A stretch of DNA of 64,000 nt from Typhlomys cinereus (GCA_023101885.1 JALPQD010000137.1:4554071-4618070), one strand, 5' to 3'. Counted from the stretch's first letter, positions 11,354 through 23,480 are shown. Program-made: numbers and translations. Notes: generated by a model not told the origin, from the letters alone.

Positions 11354-11792
11354 TCCTCCCTCACACTTTCTTTCTCAGTACTCCTTCCCCTCAGTCCTCT
11401 TTCCCCATTCCTCCCTCACTGCAAACCAAGCAACTGGCATTCACCAGGGACATTCTCTTTTGAAAGACCTGGGCTTTCCTTCTTTTTTTTCTTTGTGTTT
11501 GACTCTGACTGTTGCCTCTGGAGGAAAGACTTTTTTTTTTCATTTTATATTTAATTGAAATTAAGCCATTAAACTCAACATAATTCACACTTAGTTGTCT
11601 TTAAAAATGGAATTGATTCATGACGCATTATTAAGTTTAAATTCAGCTTGAAACCGAGATCTTCCTATGGTTACAGACAATGGCAAAGCATCCACTCCTG
11701 CCTCTGCTACATCTCATACTTTTCCTGTGGGTTGGGCGTTATCAAAATCCTTCTTTGCATCAGCTTCAGACATCAGGCAGTGCACAACTGCA

Positions 11793-11794
<2 letters not shown>

Positions 11795-11835
<41 letters not shown>

Positions 11836-11842
11836 ACACACA
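11795..11842. repeat. (CA)n microsatellite
   Basis: CA run with one TA step. Its counterpart is at 32775-32816. Confidence 0.95.
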
Positions 11843-12589
11843 TTCCCCACAGACCCTCTGTCTTTTACCCCACACCTGCCCCAAGGGTTTGTCCCTGTGC
11901 CTGGCTGTGTCACTGAGCAGAAACACCTGGGTCCATCCTCATCGTACCTGGTGTACTTTTCCCTCCTCCTTTTTCTCCTCTGTGCTGTTGTAGTTACAGT
12001 GGCTGTGCAGTGCTCCTTGTAAAGTATGGCAGCCCCAGCTTTGCTGTGCTTTCTCAACATTGGCTTGACTACCTGTAATGTTCAGAGCTCCATATAAAGT
12101 TCATAGTTGCTTTTTCATTTCGGGAAAATTTCATTGGGATTGTGAAAGGAGTTGGATAAATCTGTAGAGTGGAATGTTTTGTGAAGCTGATGAAGTTTCC
12201 TTTAAACCACGAACATTTGATAACTTATTTGGTTTTCTCATCCATCCTCCCATGTGGAGTGTGCCAAGCACCCCAGTTCTAGTGGACCCCAGCAGGCTGA
12301 ACAAGCTAGATTCCTTTGGTGACTTGACCCCAATCTCAAGCTGTCCTGGAGACAAAGTTGAGGATAATTGTGCTTATCCTGAGTTTCTGTAGAGATAGCA
12401 GATAACTGCCAAATCCCCTCTTTGCTGTTTCCTGCTTTGAATCTTTGGAAAACTCTTAGTAGTCACTGGCAAAAGTCAACCTGCTTGTGCAGTGCTGCTG
12501 GATGCTTTGGAGCATTTGCTGCTCGTTAGCTGTGAGGTCAAGATGGGGACAGGACACAGGAAGAAGAGCAGTTATGGACAGGGCTGCAT

Positions 12590-12790
12590 TCATGGGCTGC
12601 AGGCAGAGTTTGGGCAAGAACAGCTGTGAGCAAGTGAGGTGCTGGCCAGGTCTGGTTTTGTAGTGACTGTCATTTACCGTGGTGTCAGCAGGGGGCACCA
12701 GAGGTGGCCTTAGGAAGTGAGCTGGGCCTTGTGGCAGCTGCTGAGCCTGGGCTTCCATCCTGGGCATGGGTGGTGTGTGTGTCTCCATCT
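12590..12790 (+). repeat. Spacer repeat copy 3 with CTCF-like core
   Basis: Contains TCAGCAGGGGGCACCAGAGG (about 12685-12704), the best CTCF-like match among the AC-type cores in this window. The second-spacer counterpart at 33661 has changed to GGGGGAGCC. Confidence 0.55.
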
Positions 12791-12867
12791 CCTGTCCCAC
12801 CAAGGTGCTTCTAGCTGGCTCAAGTCATCATTGCACAGTGTCAGTAACAATTCTGCAGCTGTCATTT

Positions 12868-12960
12868 GGGCTGGTTGTGGTGACACACACTGCTAGGATG
12901 TGCTGGAAAAGCAGAGACAGGTGTGTCAGTAGTTACAGGTCAGACTCTGCTATACATGTT
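12868..12960 (+). repeat. B1-like SINE
   Basis: GCTGGTTGTGGTGACACACA and GCAGAGACAGGTGTGTCAG are diverged B1 features. The paralogous copy is at 33843-33935. Confidence 0.65.
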
Positions 12961-13327
12961 TTTTATTTCATCTTTGCATGTGATTGATACTATCGCAGGC
13001 CCTCAGAACCATCTTAAAATCAATCAACCAAACCTCTCACCACCTTCATTGGGGTGTGTCTCACCAAGTAGGGCACAGTGACTCCACACACCAGTCACCT
13101 CCCAGCTGCACTATATCCTGCTGCCTAGGGCATTTGCCAAGCTCATCCCTGAGTCCAGCATGTCTGGACACCACACACTTCCTAGACCAGCCCTGTCCCC
13201 TCCACACACACACTCATCCCTCGCACACATCTCAATAGTCTTCACCATTAATCCTCTTTTCCCCATCTCCCCTCATAGCAAACCAAGCAACAGCAGTCCC
13301 CAAAACTACATACTCTCATTGAAGCTC

Positions 13328-13330
<3 letters not shown>

Positions 13331-13361
<31 letters not shown>
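13331..13361. repeat. (GT)n microsatellite
   Basis: Short GT run. It is homologous to the longer interrupted run at 34320-34394. Confidence 0.95.
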
Positions 13362-13365
<4 letters not shown>

Positions 13366-13653
13366 GAAGTAGGGGAGGGGGTCATTTGTGATCTTTGAAT
13401 CATCCTAAGGTTTCAGGCAGTGTGTAGCTGCAGCCACAAACACAGACACTCTGCCCTGCATCTTATGCCTGCCATACTTAGATTTCTTCATTTTGTCTGA
13501 ATCCCTGGATTTATAGCCCTTAATATAATATAATCATCTGTGGTGACAAAATGTTATGAAAGTGTTTTGATAACCACTTTGGTAGACTGAGAATACAGCA
13601 TTAAAAAAAAACCCATATAGAGCAAAATGTAATGTATCTCTCCAACTTGCGTG

Positions 13654-14092
13654 TGTAGAGTCCACTACCCATGGCATGGCATGTCTCCACCAACTCATAC
13701 ACTCATTCACACGACTGCACAGCCTGCTGCATTGACAAAGAAAGGCAGGTTCTGCTGCCCCCACCTCTGCCTCAATTCCCCAGAGACTCGGCCACGGGAC
13801 GGGGAGTTTGTCAAAGCAAATCTCGGTTTATTGGGGGAAACAAAGGAGCTTATATAGACAAAAGACCACAAGGTGCCAAATGGGCACCCAATGTGTCAAA
13901 GGTCACACATCCTTCAGGTGCTAGTGGTCAAGTCCAATGTCACTCAGCACAGAGGGCAGGTAAATACCTGAAAACCAATTAGGGGGTCCCTGTAAAGTGA
14001 TCAGGGTAACGCCCAGGACACTAGCCCTCAGCACCATCTTTAGTCTCATGTGCTCAGCCATGCCCTGGGGCAAATCCTGGGCAGGCCCAACA
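13654..14092 (-). repeat. Complete 3' LTR of the class II element
   Basis: 439 bases from TGTTGGG (minus, 14092) to CTACA (13654), the normal TG...CA ends. TATATAAG lies at about 13850, and CAATAAACC follows near 13826. The flanking TGCGTG (13648-13653) should be one half of a 6-bp target duplication; the partner was deleted. Confidence 0.8.
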
Positions 14093-14112
14093 TCTCCCCA
14101 TTTTTATTTTAG
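14093..14112 (-). promoter_or_regulatory. Polypurine tract of the class II element
   Basis: On the minus strand AAAATAAAAATGGGGAGA abuts the TGTTGGG start of the LTR. This is the position and composition of a plus-strand priming tract. Confidence 0.6.
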
Positions 14113-17100
14113 TAGAGACTATATTTTACATTTAATTATACATATGTCCAATGTCCCATCAGTCTCAGCATGAGTTTTCGCTGTTGTCCAGTCTCAGTTG
14201 GTCTTTTCAATCAGGCAGTTTGGCATCAGCACCAGGCATGGCAGCAGGTGGCCTGGGGAAGTTGCATGTGGTTCACACAGGCAATACAGGCCTGCCTGGT
14301 TTGTCATTAGACCAAGGCCTCACAAGCCTCCAAGCTTGAATCACGTCTCTGGGTGGGGCCATGGCATGGATGTCTGTAGCATGGTCTCGTAGTTGGAGCG
14401 CTGTTGAGAGATGTGCTGAGAAACACTTAAGCGATATAGCTATTAAAAGAACAATTTTTACAAGATGTTAGGTCAAACCTGGATGGACTCCACCTTGGTT
14501 TAGGCAAGGTATCAATCAAGCCATCTTGAGTTAAGTCAGGCCTATAACAATTATGGTTGACATCTTCCTAGAGCACACCGTGGATAGTTTCCTGACAGAA
14601 AGTTTGGTGGATAGGTTCCCAGTGTCTTTGGGATCTCAATTTAAGTTTTCCTTTTTGAAAATTTAAAATTTAAAACATTGATGGTAATAATGCCAACCCT
14701 AGCTGTTGGTGTGGGCTTACTCTCCCTTTTTGTTTTTAAAAGTTGGACCTTTAATTTGGTTGGGTATGGGGTCATCTAGCAGAAGGGGATGTCTTTTTTG
14801 GAATTTTAAAGACTTTCAAAGACCTTGAGAGATCCATCCTAGCATGGCTGTTCTAAATCTGCCTAGTTTACCCCTTAACCTATTTGAGGACCCAAACTGC
14901 TCAGGGGATAAGGGTCGATGACTGTTCTGGCTGCTTCCTGCTGAGATGAGATGTTGAGAGTGAAAGCAATCTGGTATCCTCATCTAATAAGTGCTGGGAT
15001 GGTCTAGAGGTCCTTGACAGATGGCTTTATTACTTTAAGGTCCTTATAAAAGAGACAAAACACAAGTTAAACTTTTAAGATCTACACAAGGATTAAACCG
15101 TTGTAACTGGAAAGGCACATGGGATAAACCAAACAAGCTCAGTAATCTTACTGTGGGTACAGGCAAAAGTTAGTAAAGAAAACCTATTACCTCACCTGGA
15201 ATAACACTGCCTTAGTTTGGTGAAAAACTAAGAATTAATCTACATACTGAAGATCTTATTTCTTTGGCAGCTGTGAATCTCTATGATCACATCTTAAAAC
15301 CTGTTTAAAACCATGTGAACTGTCTATTTTGTTTTATTAAATGAGGGACTGTCTAAAAGCAACATCATTAAGCATATAAGGAATCTTAGTAGTTACTTTG
15401 TGAGTGACTGATGAACTTGTCATTTTCTTGATCATTAACATTTTAGTAAAATCAAAGATTGACAAAAGCCTAGACTCTTGTGCTCCCTAGTCTAGAAACA
15501 AAGAGGCTTCCCATTTGCATGTTAAACCCAAGATTCTCATGAGATGCTCAACCTGGCGTTTTGGGCCTTCTTTTACTGGACATCAGAGGCAAACTCCTTT
15601 TTCCCATCAGAGGGAAGCTATGAGCTTCAGGCCATTTTATTGGTCTCCACCAGGGGGCTCGACCCCTGGGCCCTGGGGTTCAGGGGGCAATTTTCCTCTA
15701 GGCCACACGAAAGCTTCCTGTGCTTGCAATCGTCTCAAAGCGCTCAGTCTGGTCATATTCAAAGCATCCTTTTTACCTCTCCCCTGTTGGAAGGGGTTCT
15801 GAGTTGTTTGCTTGGGGGTGCCTGTTAATTTTCTACCTATCTCCTTAGGCAAATGTCAAGTTTTGATTTCTTTGTTTTGTGGCTCTTTCTCTTTTCTTTC
15901 CTTTCTCCACATTAAGTCTTAGATCATTTGTCCTATTTTAAAGTCCTTAAAATGGTTTAGAAATAAGTTTAAAAGGGGTTATCTCTTGTCTAAGATGTAA
16001 ACAAGGCATGTCTGAGAATATACTACAAGTTGACTCTCTTTCAGGTTGGTAGGACTAAGCATTTGTATTTTTTAAGCTAGTCCCTGGACACAGGAAGGGG
16101 AAATCTCTCCTTTGGCTACAGTTTAATGGACCTGGACTTGGGGAAAGGATGCATGGCTCAGCAGAGTTTTGCCAAGCACTATGTAAACCCAGCGACTAAA
16201 TTTTAATCCGATCCCACTCTAGACTGTATGTTATCACCATGGAAATGCAGAACTGGCCCAACTGAATCGCATGGCTTCAAGGGATCTCGTCGTGGGGAGC
16301 ACATGTGTAATGGGTTTCCCACCTCAGGCCTACATTCACTCACACATTCACATAGAAATTAAGACATTTTCCCCAGATTTTAAAGGTGCCCTTTTTCTCC
16401 CCTCCTAGGAGAAGTCTTCTTGCTTTTACTGTGAGATCCAGGATTCAAGTTACAGCCAAGATGGCATCTGGTGGGTGGGGCCTCTGCTTCTCCTGAGCAG
16501 AGCCCTGCTCAGGCGGCTGCAGACCCTAGTATCAGACCTTCCCTAGGGCTAGGAGAGTGACAGACACACTTCACTCGTGGCCCTTGAGAAGTTGGGATTC
16601 TATGAATAACCAAATTCCTGCTTAATCAAAACAGACAATTGAAATACATTAGAACACATGAAGCTTAATTCTTAATCTTTTTATAAACCCAACATTCCAT
16701 AAACCTTTATATCGTATTTTAACATTTTTTTAAGCAACCAACTCAAACCTCTTGTACACATTTCAATTTTTTAAGTGAGATTTTTTTATCCTATAAACCT
16801 TATTTAAAACCTTTTATACATTCAAGTACCATACATATTTTCTTTATACTTTCCTTATCCTCCTCTATGGTTTCCTGTTGTTTTAACATTAGATATCCTG
16901 TAAGAAAAGTCTTTTAATATAGACATTAACAGTAGACCTTGTCTTAAAAATCATTATATTTGTAAGATTATAACAGATCACAGTTCCCTGCTCTAGCCTG
17001 CTGGGGGCCATGCCCATGCTTGGATTTGGGATAGGTTTTCGTATAGACGTATGGGAGGCTGTTTTTCTCTAAACCATCTCCACCCCCTTCTCCCTTGATG

Positions 17101-18044
17101 AAGGGAATCGCGTGTCCCAGGCACTCTCTCTAGCAGCAAAAACTTCCCCGCACTGGTCCACTCTCTTAGTCTCCCTCCCCTGCTGGGTCGAGCCCTCAGC
17201 TCTCCATGGTGCTTGGGAGCGGGCAGCTCTTTACTCTTGCTAAGTTATGCCAGCAGCTCTGTATGGAGCTCAGGAGGCTCCAGAAGCAGAAGGGAGCGCG
17301 GCTCCTCCCTCTCACCTGAGCTGAGGACTCTATGCTTTGTCCTGCGCATGGCGCCTCCATGCGCCACCATGTGACTGCGTGCCGCCATATTTCCTCAGGG
17401 CTGTACCTTATTGCATGCTGCCATGTTTCTGTATGGAGCCTCATTGCACGCCGCCTTCTTGCCTTGCATAGCCTCCCCACCACACACTGCCACGGTCCCT
17501 CGCGGCTCCTCCCTGGTACCCCGCAGCTCCACCACACCTGGCCCCGGCTCCATGGTCTCACGGCTTCCCCTGCCCAGCCGGGGCTTGTAGGCCTGGCACC
17601 GTGGAGGCTCGTTTGTGCCTCCAGGCACCCTGGAGCCCTGTGGCAAGTTTGAAGTGGCTTTGGCTCCTCCTTTCCCTCCTGTGGGTGCTGGATTGGGTCA
17701 GGAAGAAAAGCCATCTTAAGTGTAGACACCACGGAATGAAAATCCAAAGGCAATATCTTAAAAATTTTTTTCACTCTCTGGCTAGATTCTCTATCTTATT
17801 CCACATGTCCCATGAATAAATGTTGGACGTTTGGGCAAACGGAGCCAACTCACGAGCTGATTCCCACACCTCGGTAATGTGGGTCTCTGGGATTTCAAAA
17901 CTATGGCTTCTTCATACATACTTCAGTGCTGACAGCACTGGATCAAACTTGTAAGATGCATTCCCCATACTAGTGTCAAAAACTACCTCAAGACCCCCAA
18001 TTAGCTTTCGTCTGATTTAGGAACTGCCCCAACAGATGCCAGTT
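14113..18044 (-). other. Non-coding interior of the class II element
   Basis: About 3.9 kb without retroviral domains that I can recognise. The reading frame at 17196-17774 (192 codons, minus) is Pro/Gly/Arg-rich with no identifiable motif. A TGG trinucleotide three bases inside the 5' LTR (18039-18041) could mark a decayed primer-binding site; it is not a convincing match to any tRNA. Confidence 0.5.
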
Positions 18045-18378
18045 TGTAGAGTCCACTCACCCACAGTATGGCATGTCTCCACCCATTCACACACTCATTC
18101 ACATGATTGCGCAGCCTGCTGCGTTGACAAAGAAAGGCAGGTTCTGCCATCCCCACCTCCCCCTCAATTCCCCAGAGACTCGGCCACTGAACGAGAAGTT
18201 TGTCAAAACAAATCTCAGTTTATTGGGGGAAACAAAGGGGGTTATATAGACAAAAGACCACAAGGCGCCAAATGGGCACCCAATTGTGTCAAAGGTCAAC
18301 ACATCCTTCAGGTGCTAGTGGTCAAGTCCAATGTCACTCAGCACAGAGGGCAGGTAAATACCTGAAAACCAATTAGGG
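18045..18378 (-). repeat. 5' LTR of the class II element, truncated
   Basis: Matches 13654 to about 13986 of the other LTR, then stops at AATTAGGG. The remaining U3 sequence (about 13987-14092 equivalent) is missing. The next bases, TCACATGCATTTATTC, are Clec2 downstream sequence seen at about 967 in copy A and 34873 in copy C. Confidence 0.8.
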
Positions 18379-19739
18379 TCACATGCATTTATTCTTACAG
18401 TGGCACCTCTACTCTGTACTTTGAATATGAGTAAGAGATGAAAGAAGTCCACCTGGAATAGTCCATACTGCTTTGTATTTGGTTTTTCCTATAGTCTCAA
18501 ATTTTTCCTTGAAAACCACCCCTCTTTCATTCCTCCATAGCAGTCCCAGTTACATACTGACAAGAGGGCTTCAATCAAACAAAGCTAGGCAACATTAACA
18601 GGTTGCAAGCTGATACTTTCTGCTTCCTGCCACTTCTGAATGAATTGATGCCATGGTGGCCGCACTGAGGAGTCTGTTCAGTTTCACCTTGGACTGTTTC
18701 ATACATATATGAAAGTAAAAAAGGCTGGAAATAAGTCACAGCCTCTCCTCCCCAAAGATACTCTCCAAACACAAGAGTAGACCTGAGGACAGCCAGCACC
18801 CTGAGAAGCCATAATGCCCTGGAACAATCATCAGACTTTCCATCACCCCAACCCAACTCAGTTTGTACCCCTCTTTCTTCCCACCCCTTTCAAAGCTTCC
18901 CACTGACAGAAATACTTAAAAATCAAACTCCGCAAACACCCTGAACATCACGGCTGTTCTCACACTGAGGGCAGCAATGTCACCCTTCTCCTCCACCAGT
19001 AAAGAAAGTATGGTTCTAAACCTGTTTGCATCTGTTCTTCCTTTTCCAAACTTTTCCTTAACAAAAAAAAAAATACCTTAGCAAACTGTTCATGTTGCCT
19101 AGCTTTGTTTGATTGAAGCTCTCAGGGTCCATATTGTTTTATTTTATAGAGTGACTCTGTTCACAGTGTCTGTCTTCACAATCACAGACTTTTACTATGT
19201 TTCCTCTGAAGCAAGACTTTAGCAGAGATCCCCAGTGTTCCCTGGAGATGTCCATTCAGTGACTAGACATAACAGTGCAGAGTGGAGCTCAGGCCCAGCT
19301 TCCAGCTCTGCTGTGGTTTCCTGGGATCTCAGAACCTCACCGTGCATCAGCGCTGCTGTCTGCATCCTACATGGGATTTACTATAATGTAGGAAATGCTG
19401 CAAGGCTGTGAGGACAGGGTCAAGAGCTGCCCCAATGGCATCATCACACTAAAGATTTGAGCGAAGTCACAGGAAGTAAAGGTTTTCCATAACTGCAGCT
19501 ATCAACGCCAGAGTGTAGAGAGGAACTATGTCTGTGTGAATAGGGTAGAATCTGGGATTGACTGACTTGTGTCCATGTGTCCACATACACTGCACCTCTA
19601 GCTGCGCCCCTACCCAGAGGATTCTAGTTCTTCTTCTTCAGTCTAGTGAGCTGCCCATTATGCTACTTCTCCCATCTCCCGAGCACTCACACATGCACCC
19701 ACATGTGAACAGTAGAAGGAAAGAGATTAGAAGACATAC

Positions 19740-19846
19740 GAGCTGTTATATTCAGTGTCATCTGCCCACTTCCAAGCATGTTGGGATGATTCTCTGTGAA
19801 GTCCGATCCAGATGTCAGAATCACCCTTGTATCTCCTCAGGAAAGT
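19740..19846 (-). pseudogene. Clec2d-like: Copy B exon 4
   Basis: 107 nt with acceptor CTAACAG and donor GTATGT. It encodes [20 protein letters not shown] and, further on, [11 protein letters not shown]. Confidence 0.85.
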
Positions 19847-20394
19847 CTGTTAGGGAACACACAAGGAAACACATGTGTTTCTGAGGTGACTTAGTATCCC
19901 TTGTCCTGCAGCTCCTCTTAGGGCTTCAGCAGGTGTCACCCACAGCATAGACTTCAGATAGAACAGCCTCAGATCTAGAGGGGTCATTTGATGTCTACAA
20001 TCCCAAAAGTACGGTTGCATTAGTGACCACATGTCCTGTGTGACACTGGAAAGATTTATGCCTGTTCTTCCAGCATAAATATGTATAGTGCCCTGCTGCA
20101 GTGGGCAACTCGCGCTAATGTGTATGACACATTACATGATTTGCTCATTACTTAGTAGAATGGGAATGCAGATCTGACCTGGTGCCTTTATTGGGGCAAA
20201 CTCCCCAAAAGGAGGGACTGTGGAATGTGAAGAGCTCCAGGCAGAACAATGCCCTCAATGAATGACTCACACTAATGCCCGCTCCACATCCCAAGTCTGC
20301 CTGGTGTGCAGTGTTTCCCCTCACCTCAGCCTAAAGTTCCCACCTCAGGGCACTCAATATTCATCAGGAAAACCACTGCTCCAAAGGTTCTTAC

Positions 20395-20570
20395 CAGTTC
20401 TTCCAGGCTTTCAAACCGAGCAAGCTGGACTTCTAGCTCCATGCAGGATGTACGGCTGAATGTCCAATTCCTTGTGTCTTCAGAAAAATAAAAGCATTTC
20501 TTTCCAAATCCAGTCCAGTTTCTTGGGCAGGCAACATACACAGTTCTCTCAATGACCTTTGTTCTTGACA
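20395..20570 (-). pseudogene. Clec2d-like: Copy B exon 3
   Basis: 176 nt with acceptor ATAG and donor GTAAGA. It encodes [29 protein letters not shown] and [10 protein letters not shown]. Compared with copy C there are N-to-K and A-to-V replacements, but no frame damage. Confidence 0.88.
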
Positions 20571-21482
20571 CTATAATGCAAGTTTTGTACGTTACAAGAA
20601 ATCAACACCTTTTTGTGTTCATCTGCTCACCATCTTGAGCTCAGTCTCTGGCATACATTCAGATTGTGGCTTTTCTAACTCATCACTGGAAATCCCGCCT
20701 TCATACATAGTCCTTCCAGCTGGGATTGTGCTCCCTGCTCTCTGAGGTGCTCCCTGACTGGAGGCTTCAAGGAAACGCATGGCTGTAGCAACTCTGTCTT
20801 TGTGCTTTTGGTCCCTGTTTAGGACGATAAGGTTTGCTGAGCACAAGCATGGCAGCACCAGTTCTCTGACATTCCGTCTAGTGACACGTCACTGTGACTG
20901 TTGGGCAGATCACGTGCACAGCATGGACACACTGTACAAGGGATGATTCTCATGTTTTCAGGACAAAGCCAGGTGGTGACAGATTTCTTCACATGGTTCA
21001 CAATAGCCCATTTTTAGAAACCCAGAGATTCCTTATTCTAGAAATTTCATTCAATATTGGTAGACTATGGACATGATGACTGAAATCATGGGTGGTGAGG
21101 GAGGCTGTCCCTTCCCTGTCCATATCATCTTTCTGCTCTGACCTGGGTCCCTTCAGTTACAGCAGCCTCCTTGAGGTTCTGCTTTGGCTCTGTCTCTCCT
21201 TGTTCCCTGTCAAATAGTTTCAGCAGATAGACCTGTGGCTCCTTTGTGTCAAGAGTGTGCTGCAGTGTCATCTTTCCCAGGAGACTGATCCTGATTTCCT
21301 TGTGCACAATGTGGTGTCTTCTGCAACCCCTTTCTGCGACTGTCTGCAGCTGCCTTCCAGATTGTAAAGTCCTGGAACTTGCCTGACCTCCACGTGATGC
21401 TTTGCACAGTGTACTCAATAAATATTTGCAGCAATACAAATCTGGACAGAACACTGTAGAGCTTGGATAACTGGCAACTTAC

Positions 21483-21605
21483 CCAACAAAGCAGAAAAAA
21501 ACACAGCCACAATCACAAGAACTGTGAGAATCAAGGAGTAGCAGAAAATCTCAGAAAAAGTCACAGAAGAACCTTGTGCCAGATGTTTTCCTTGGAGCCT
21601 TTTAC
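21483..21605 (-). pseudogene. Clec2d-like: Copy B exon 2 with lost acceptor
   Basis: Open for 40 codons ([13 protein letters not shown], then LILTVLVIVAVFFSALL), donor GTAAGT. The intron end reads TTTGCAC rather than TTTGCAG or TTTGTAG, so the obligatory AG is gone. Confidence 0.85.
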
Positions 21606-22756
21606 GTGCAAATTAGGAATATCCGGATGTCAGTCTCAAGAATATTTAAGACAGATAAACGGGATTTTCCATATAATTGACTTTGTGTTTGACCTGTTGT
21701 CTCATACTACAAACCCCTGTCATTAAAGATTGGGGTCTTTAAATGATATCCAAGCTTTGAAGAAGAGTAGAGATGGCAGGAACTGAACTCACTCCCAGAG
21801 AATCCTGCAGTGATGGAAATCAGTTCTGGGTCAAGATCAGAATGAAAAAGTACCGAAAAAAGAAAAATATCTAATTCAACGATGCAAGCAGAGTTGGGGT
21901 AGAAGACTGGAGATCTTTAAAACAAATCAATGAGCCAGCACACCCCTGTGATTACGAACTGGGAATGGAAAAGCAGGCAGGTCAAAGCCAGTTTTGGCCA
22001 CATACAACTCAGAAACAAGCATGAACTGCAATGAGAATCTGTCTCAATGATGATAATAATAATAATAATAAAATAACAATAATGATAATAAATCATAAAA
22101 TCAAAAGGAAAATTTCAGTTAATTTAGCAAATTATGTGACTAATTTAGTACGAATCCCCTATAGCAGCATGTCAACGAATTAGGAATTTAGGGAACTCTT
22201 CCCAAGCTGGTTATATACAGCTCCAGGAACGTTCCAATATGCAGTGTGTTCTGACTTTTTTCAATTTTTAATAAATCATCAAGGTATTTTTTTAAAAAAA
22301 ATTATACCCAAAAGCAAAAGAACTAGAATAGACAAATCAATTTACAAAAATGCCAGCTAGATTTGAAGAAATGGCACGGCCTAATTGCAGCAAACAGGAA
22401 TAAAGAGAGTGTGGCTCTGAAAAAGGAGCACACATGCATCAAAGGAAAAGAAAACTCTCTTCAGACACAGAAGCAAACCTCGTGGTGCACTGAGCTGTGA
22501 TGGAGGTCACAGTGTTCAGGTGAGAAAGGTCAGGATCTTGTCAACACAGGATGATGGAACAATTCTATAGCCCTGTACTAAACACACCTCAACCATTGTA
22601 TAAAAATTTTGTCACTGACTGAAACATAAAGCCAAGAACTATAAATCTATTTGAAGAAAAAAGGAAAAACACCTTCACAAACTTGTTTCAGGCAAAAATT
22701 TTCTTAGATGTAACTTCAAAAACATTATAAATAAAAGAGAAAATTAGTAATTTGAA

Positions 22757-23016
22757 CTTGTTTTTTTTTTTTAATTTTTTTTATTATTATTATTTATTCA
22801 ACTGTGTGGATATGCGTGTGTAGAACCACGGACGAACTCGCGAACCACCTCCACCTCCTTCTGCCCCGGGATTCACAGGCTCTGCCCTACCAGGACCAGA
22901 AGCACAGGCCGCCCCCGCTTCCGTCTGGCGTCTATACGTGGGATCTGGGATCCGAACTCAGGACCTTCCGCCTGCAAGGCGGAGGCTTAACCCCTGAGCC
23001 ACCTCTCCAGCCCTGA
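22757..23016 (-). repeat. tRNA-headed SINE private to copy B
   Basis: Minus orientation: the head is GGGCTGGAGAGGTGGCTCAG at the right end and the A-rich tail at the left. GAACTTG flanks both ends as a target duplication. Copies A and C lack it at this site, so it inserted after duplication. Confidence 0.8.
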
Positions 23017-23159
23017 ACTTGGTTTTTTAAAAGTGGAATAAGAAGATGGACAATAGACTGGCCACGTTCTTTTGTAAGACAGTGATTAAAAAACGACTAT
23101 AACCACATATATTGAGATCTCTGGAAATGCAGTGATTGAAAAGTCAACTGAGCCCTTCC

Positions 23160-23480
23160 CCTCCACTCCGCCGCCCAGGACGCCCGCGCGGCCCAGCCAG
23201 GCCTCACCGCGCCGCAACCCAGGTAAGCTCGGTACCCGCCCGCCCCCAGAGCCCCAGGCCGCCCGAGTGGACCCAGCTTTTCCCACCATCCAGCCGGACC
23301 CGCGGGCAGGGTCTGGGAGGAGGAGAGGGCACCCCCTCTGCACCCGGCCCTGCCCTCGGGTGGCCTGGGTTTAAATAGCACCCCGCCGACGCCCCATCCC
23401 CCCCTTCCCCCCCAGCCTGGCCTCACCGCACCCTGACCCAGGTAAGCTCGGTCCCCGCCCGCCCCCAGAGCCCCAGGCCA
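23160..23480 (+). promoter_or_regulatory. Monomeric L1 5' UTR, CpG-rich
   Basis: Two partial tandem monomers about 219 bp apart begin CCCAGCCAGGCCTCACCGC (23192) and CCCAGCCTGGCCTCACCGC (23411). Each contains CCCAGGTAAGCTCGG. Such monomers are the internal promoter of rodent L1 families. It is the most CpG-dense segment in the window. Confidence 0.75.

Larger units (their letters stand above)
9146..13653. other. Spacer segment, first copy
   Basis: This segment matches 29640-34650 almost end to end. It contains a CpG-richer block (9380-9680), two related spacer repeats (10520 and 12590), two B1-like SINEs, CA/GT microsatellites and the 3' flank of copy B. No exon with convincing splice sites or domain content was found. 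Confidence 0.6.
13654..18378 (-). mobile_element. Non-autonomous class II (ERVK/ETn-like) endogenous retrovirus
   Basis: Two direct repeats bound a 3.95-kb interior. In minus orientation the downstream repeat starts TGTTGGG and ends CTACA. It has a TATATAAG box and an AATAAA signal, and is preceded by a purine run ending ATGGGGAGA, as in class II LTR elements. The interior has no long gag, pro, pol or env reading frame, only fragments such as 17196-17774 and 15637-15852 with no recognisable retroviral domain. That recalls ETn-type passengers. The upstream (5') LTR lacks its first 100 or so bases, and the flank beyond it jumps straight to sequence downstream of where copy B exon 5 should be. 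Insertion was therefore followed by a deletion covering both. Confidence 0.75.
19740..21605 (-). pseudogene. Clec2d-like: Clec2-family copy B (exons 2-4 only)
   Basis: Exon 2 (21483-21605), exon 3 (20395-20570) and exon 4 (19740-19846) remain open and in phase. They have the family signatures [15 protein letters not shown], an NWT sequon, WIGLHRESS and WKWADD. The copy is broken three ways. The expected exon 5 position is occupied by the deletion junction of the class II element, so no domain end or stop exon exists. The exon 2 acceptor, TTTGCAG in copy C, is TTTGCAC. No first exon was found: homology to intron 1 stops near 23130 at an L1. Intact exons 3 and 4 suggest the damage is fairly recent. 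Confidence 0.85.

Noticed and set aside
13654..14092. Reading the LTR pair as a plus-strand element starting TGTAGAG
   Set aside because: On the plus strand the TATA box, poly(A) signal and polypurine tract are inverted. All fit only the minus orientation.
17196..17774. 192-codon minus-strand frame inside the class II element
   Set aside because: No recognisable retroviral or cellular domain; GC-rich sequence keeps several overlapping frames open by chance.
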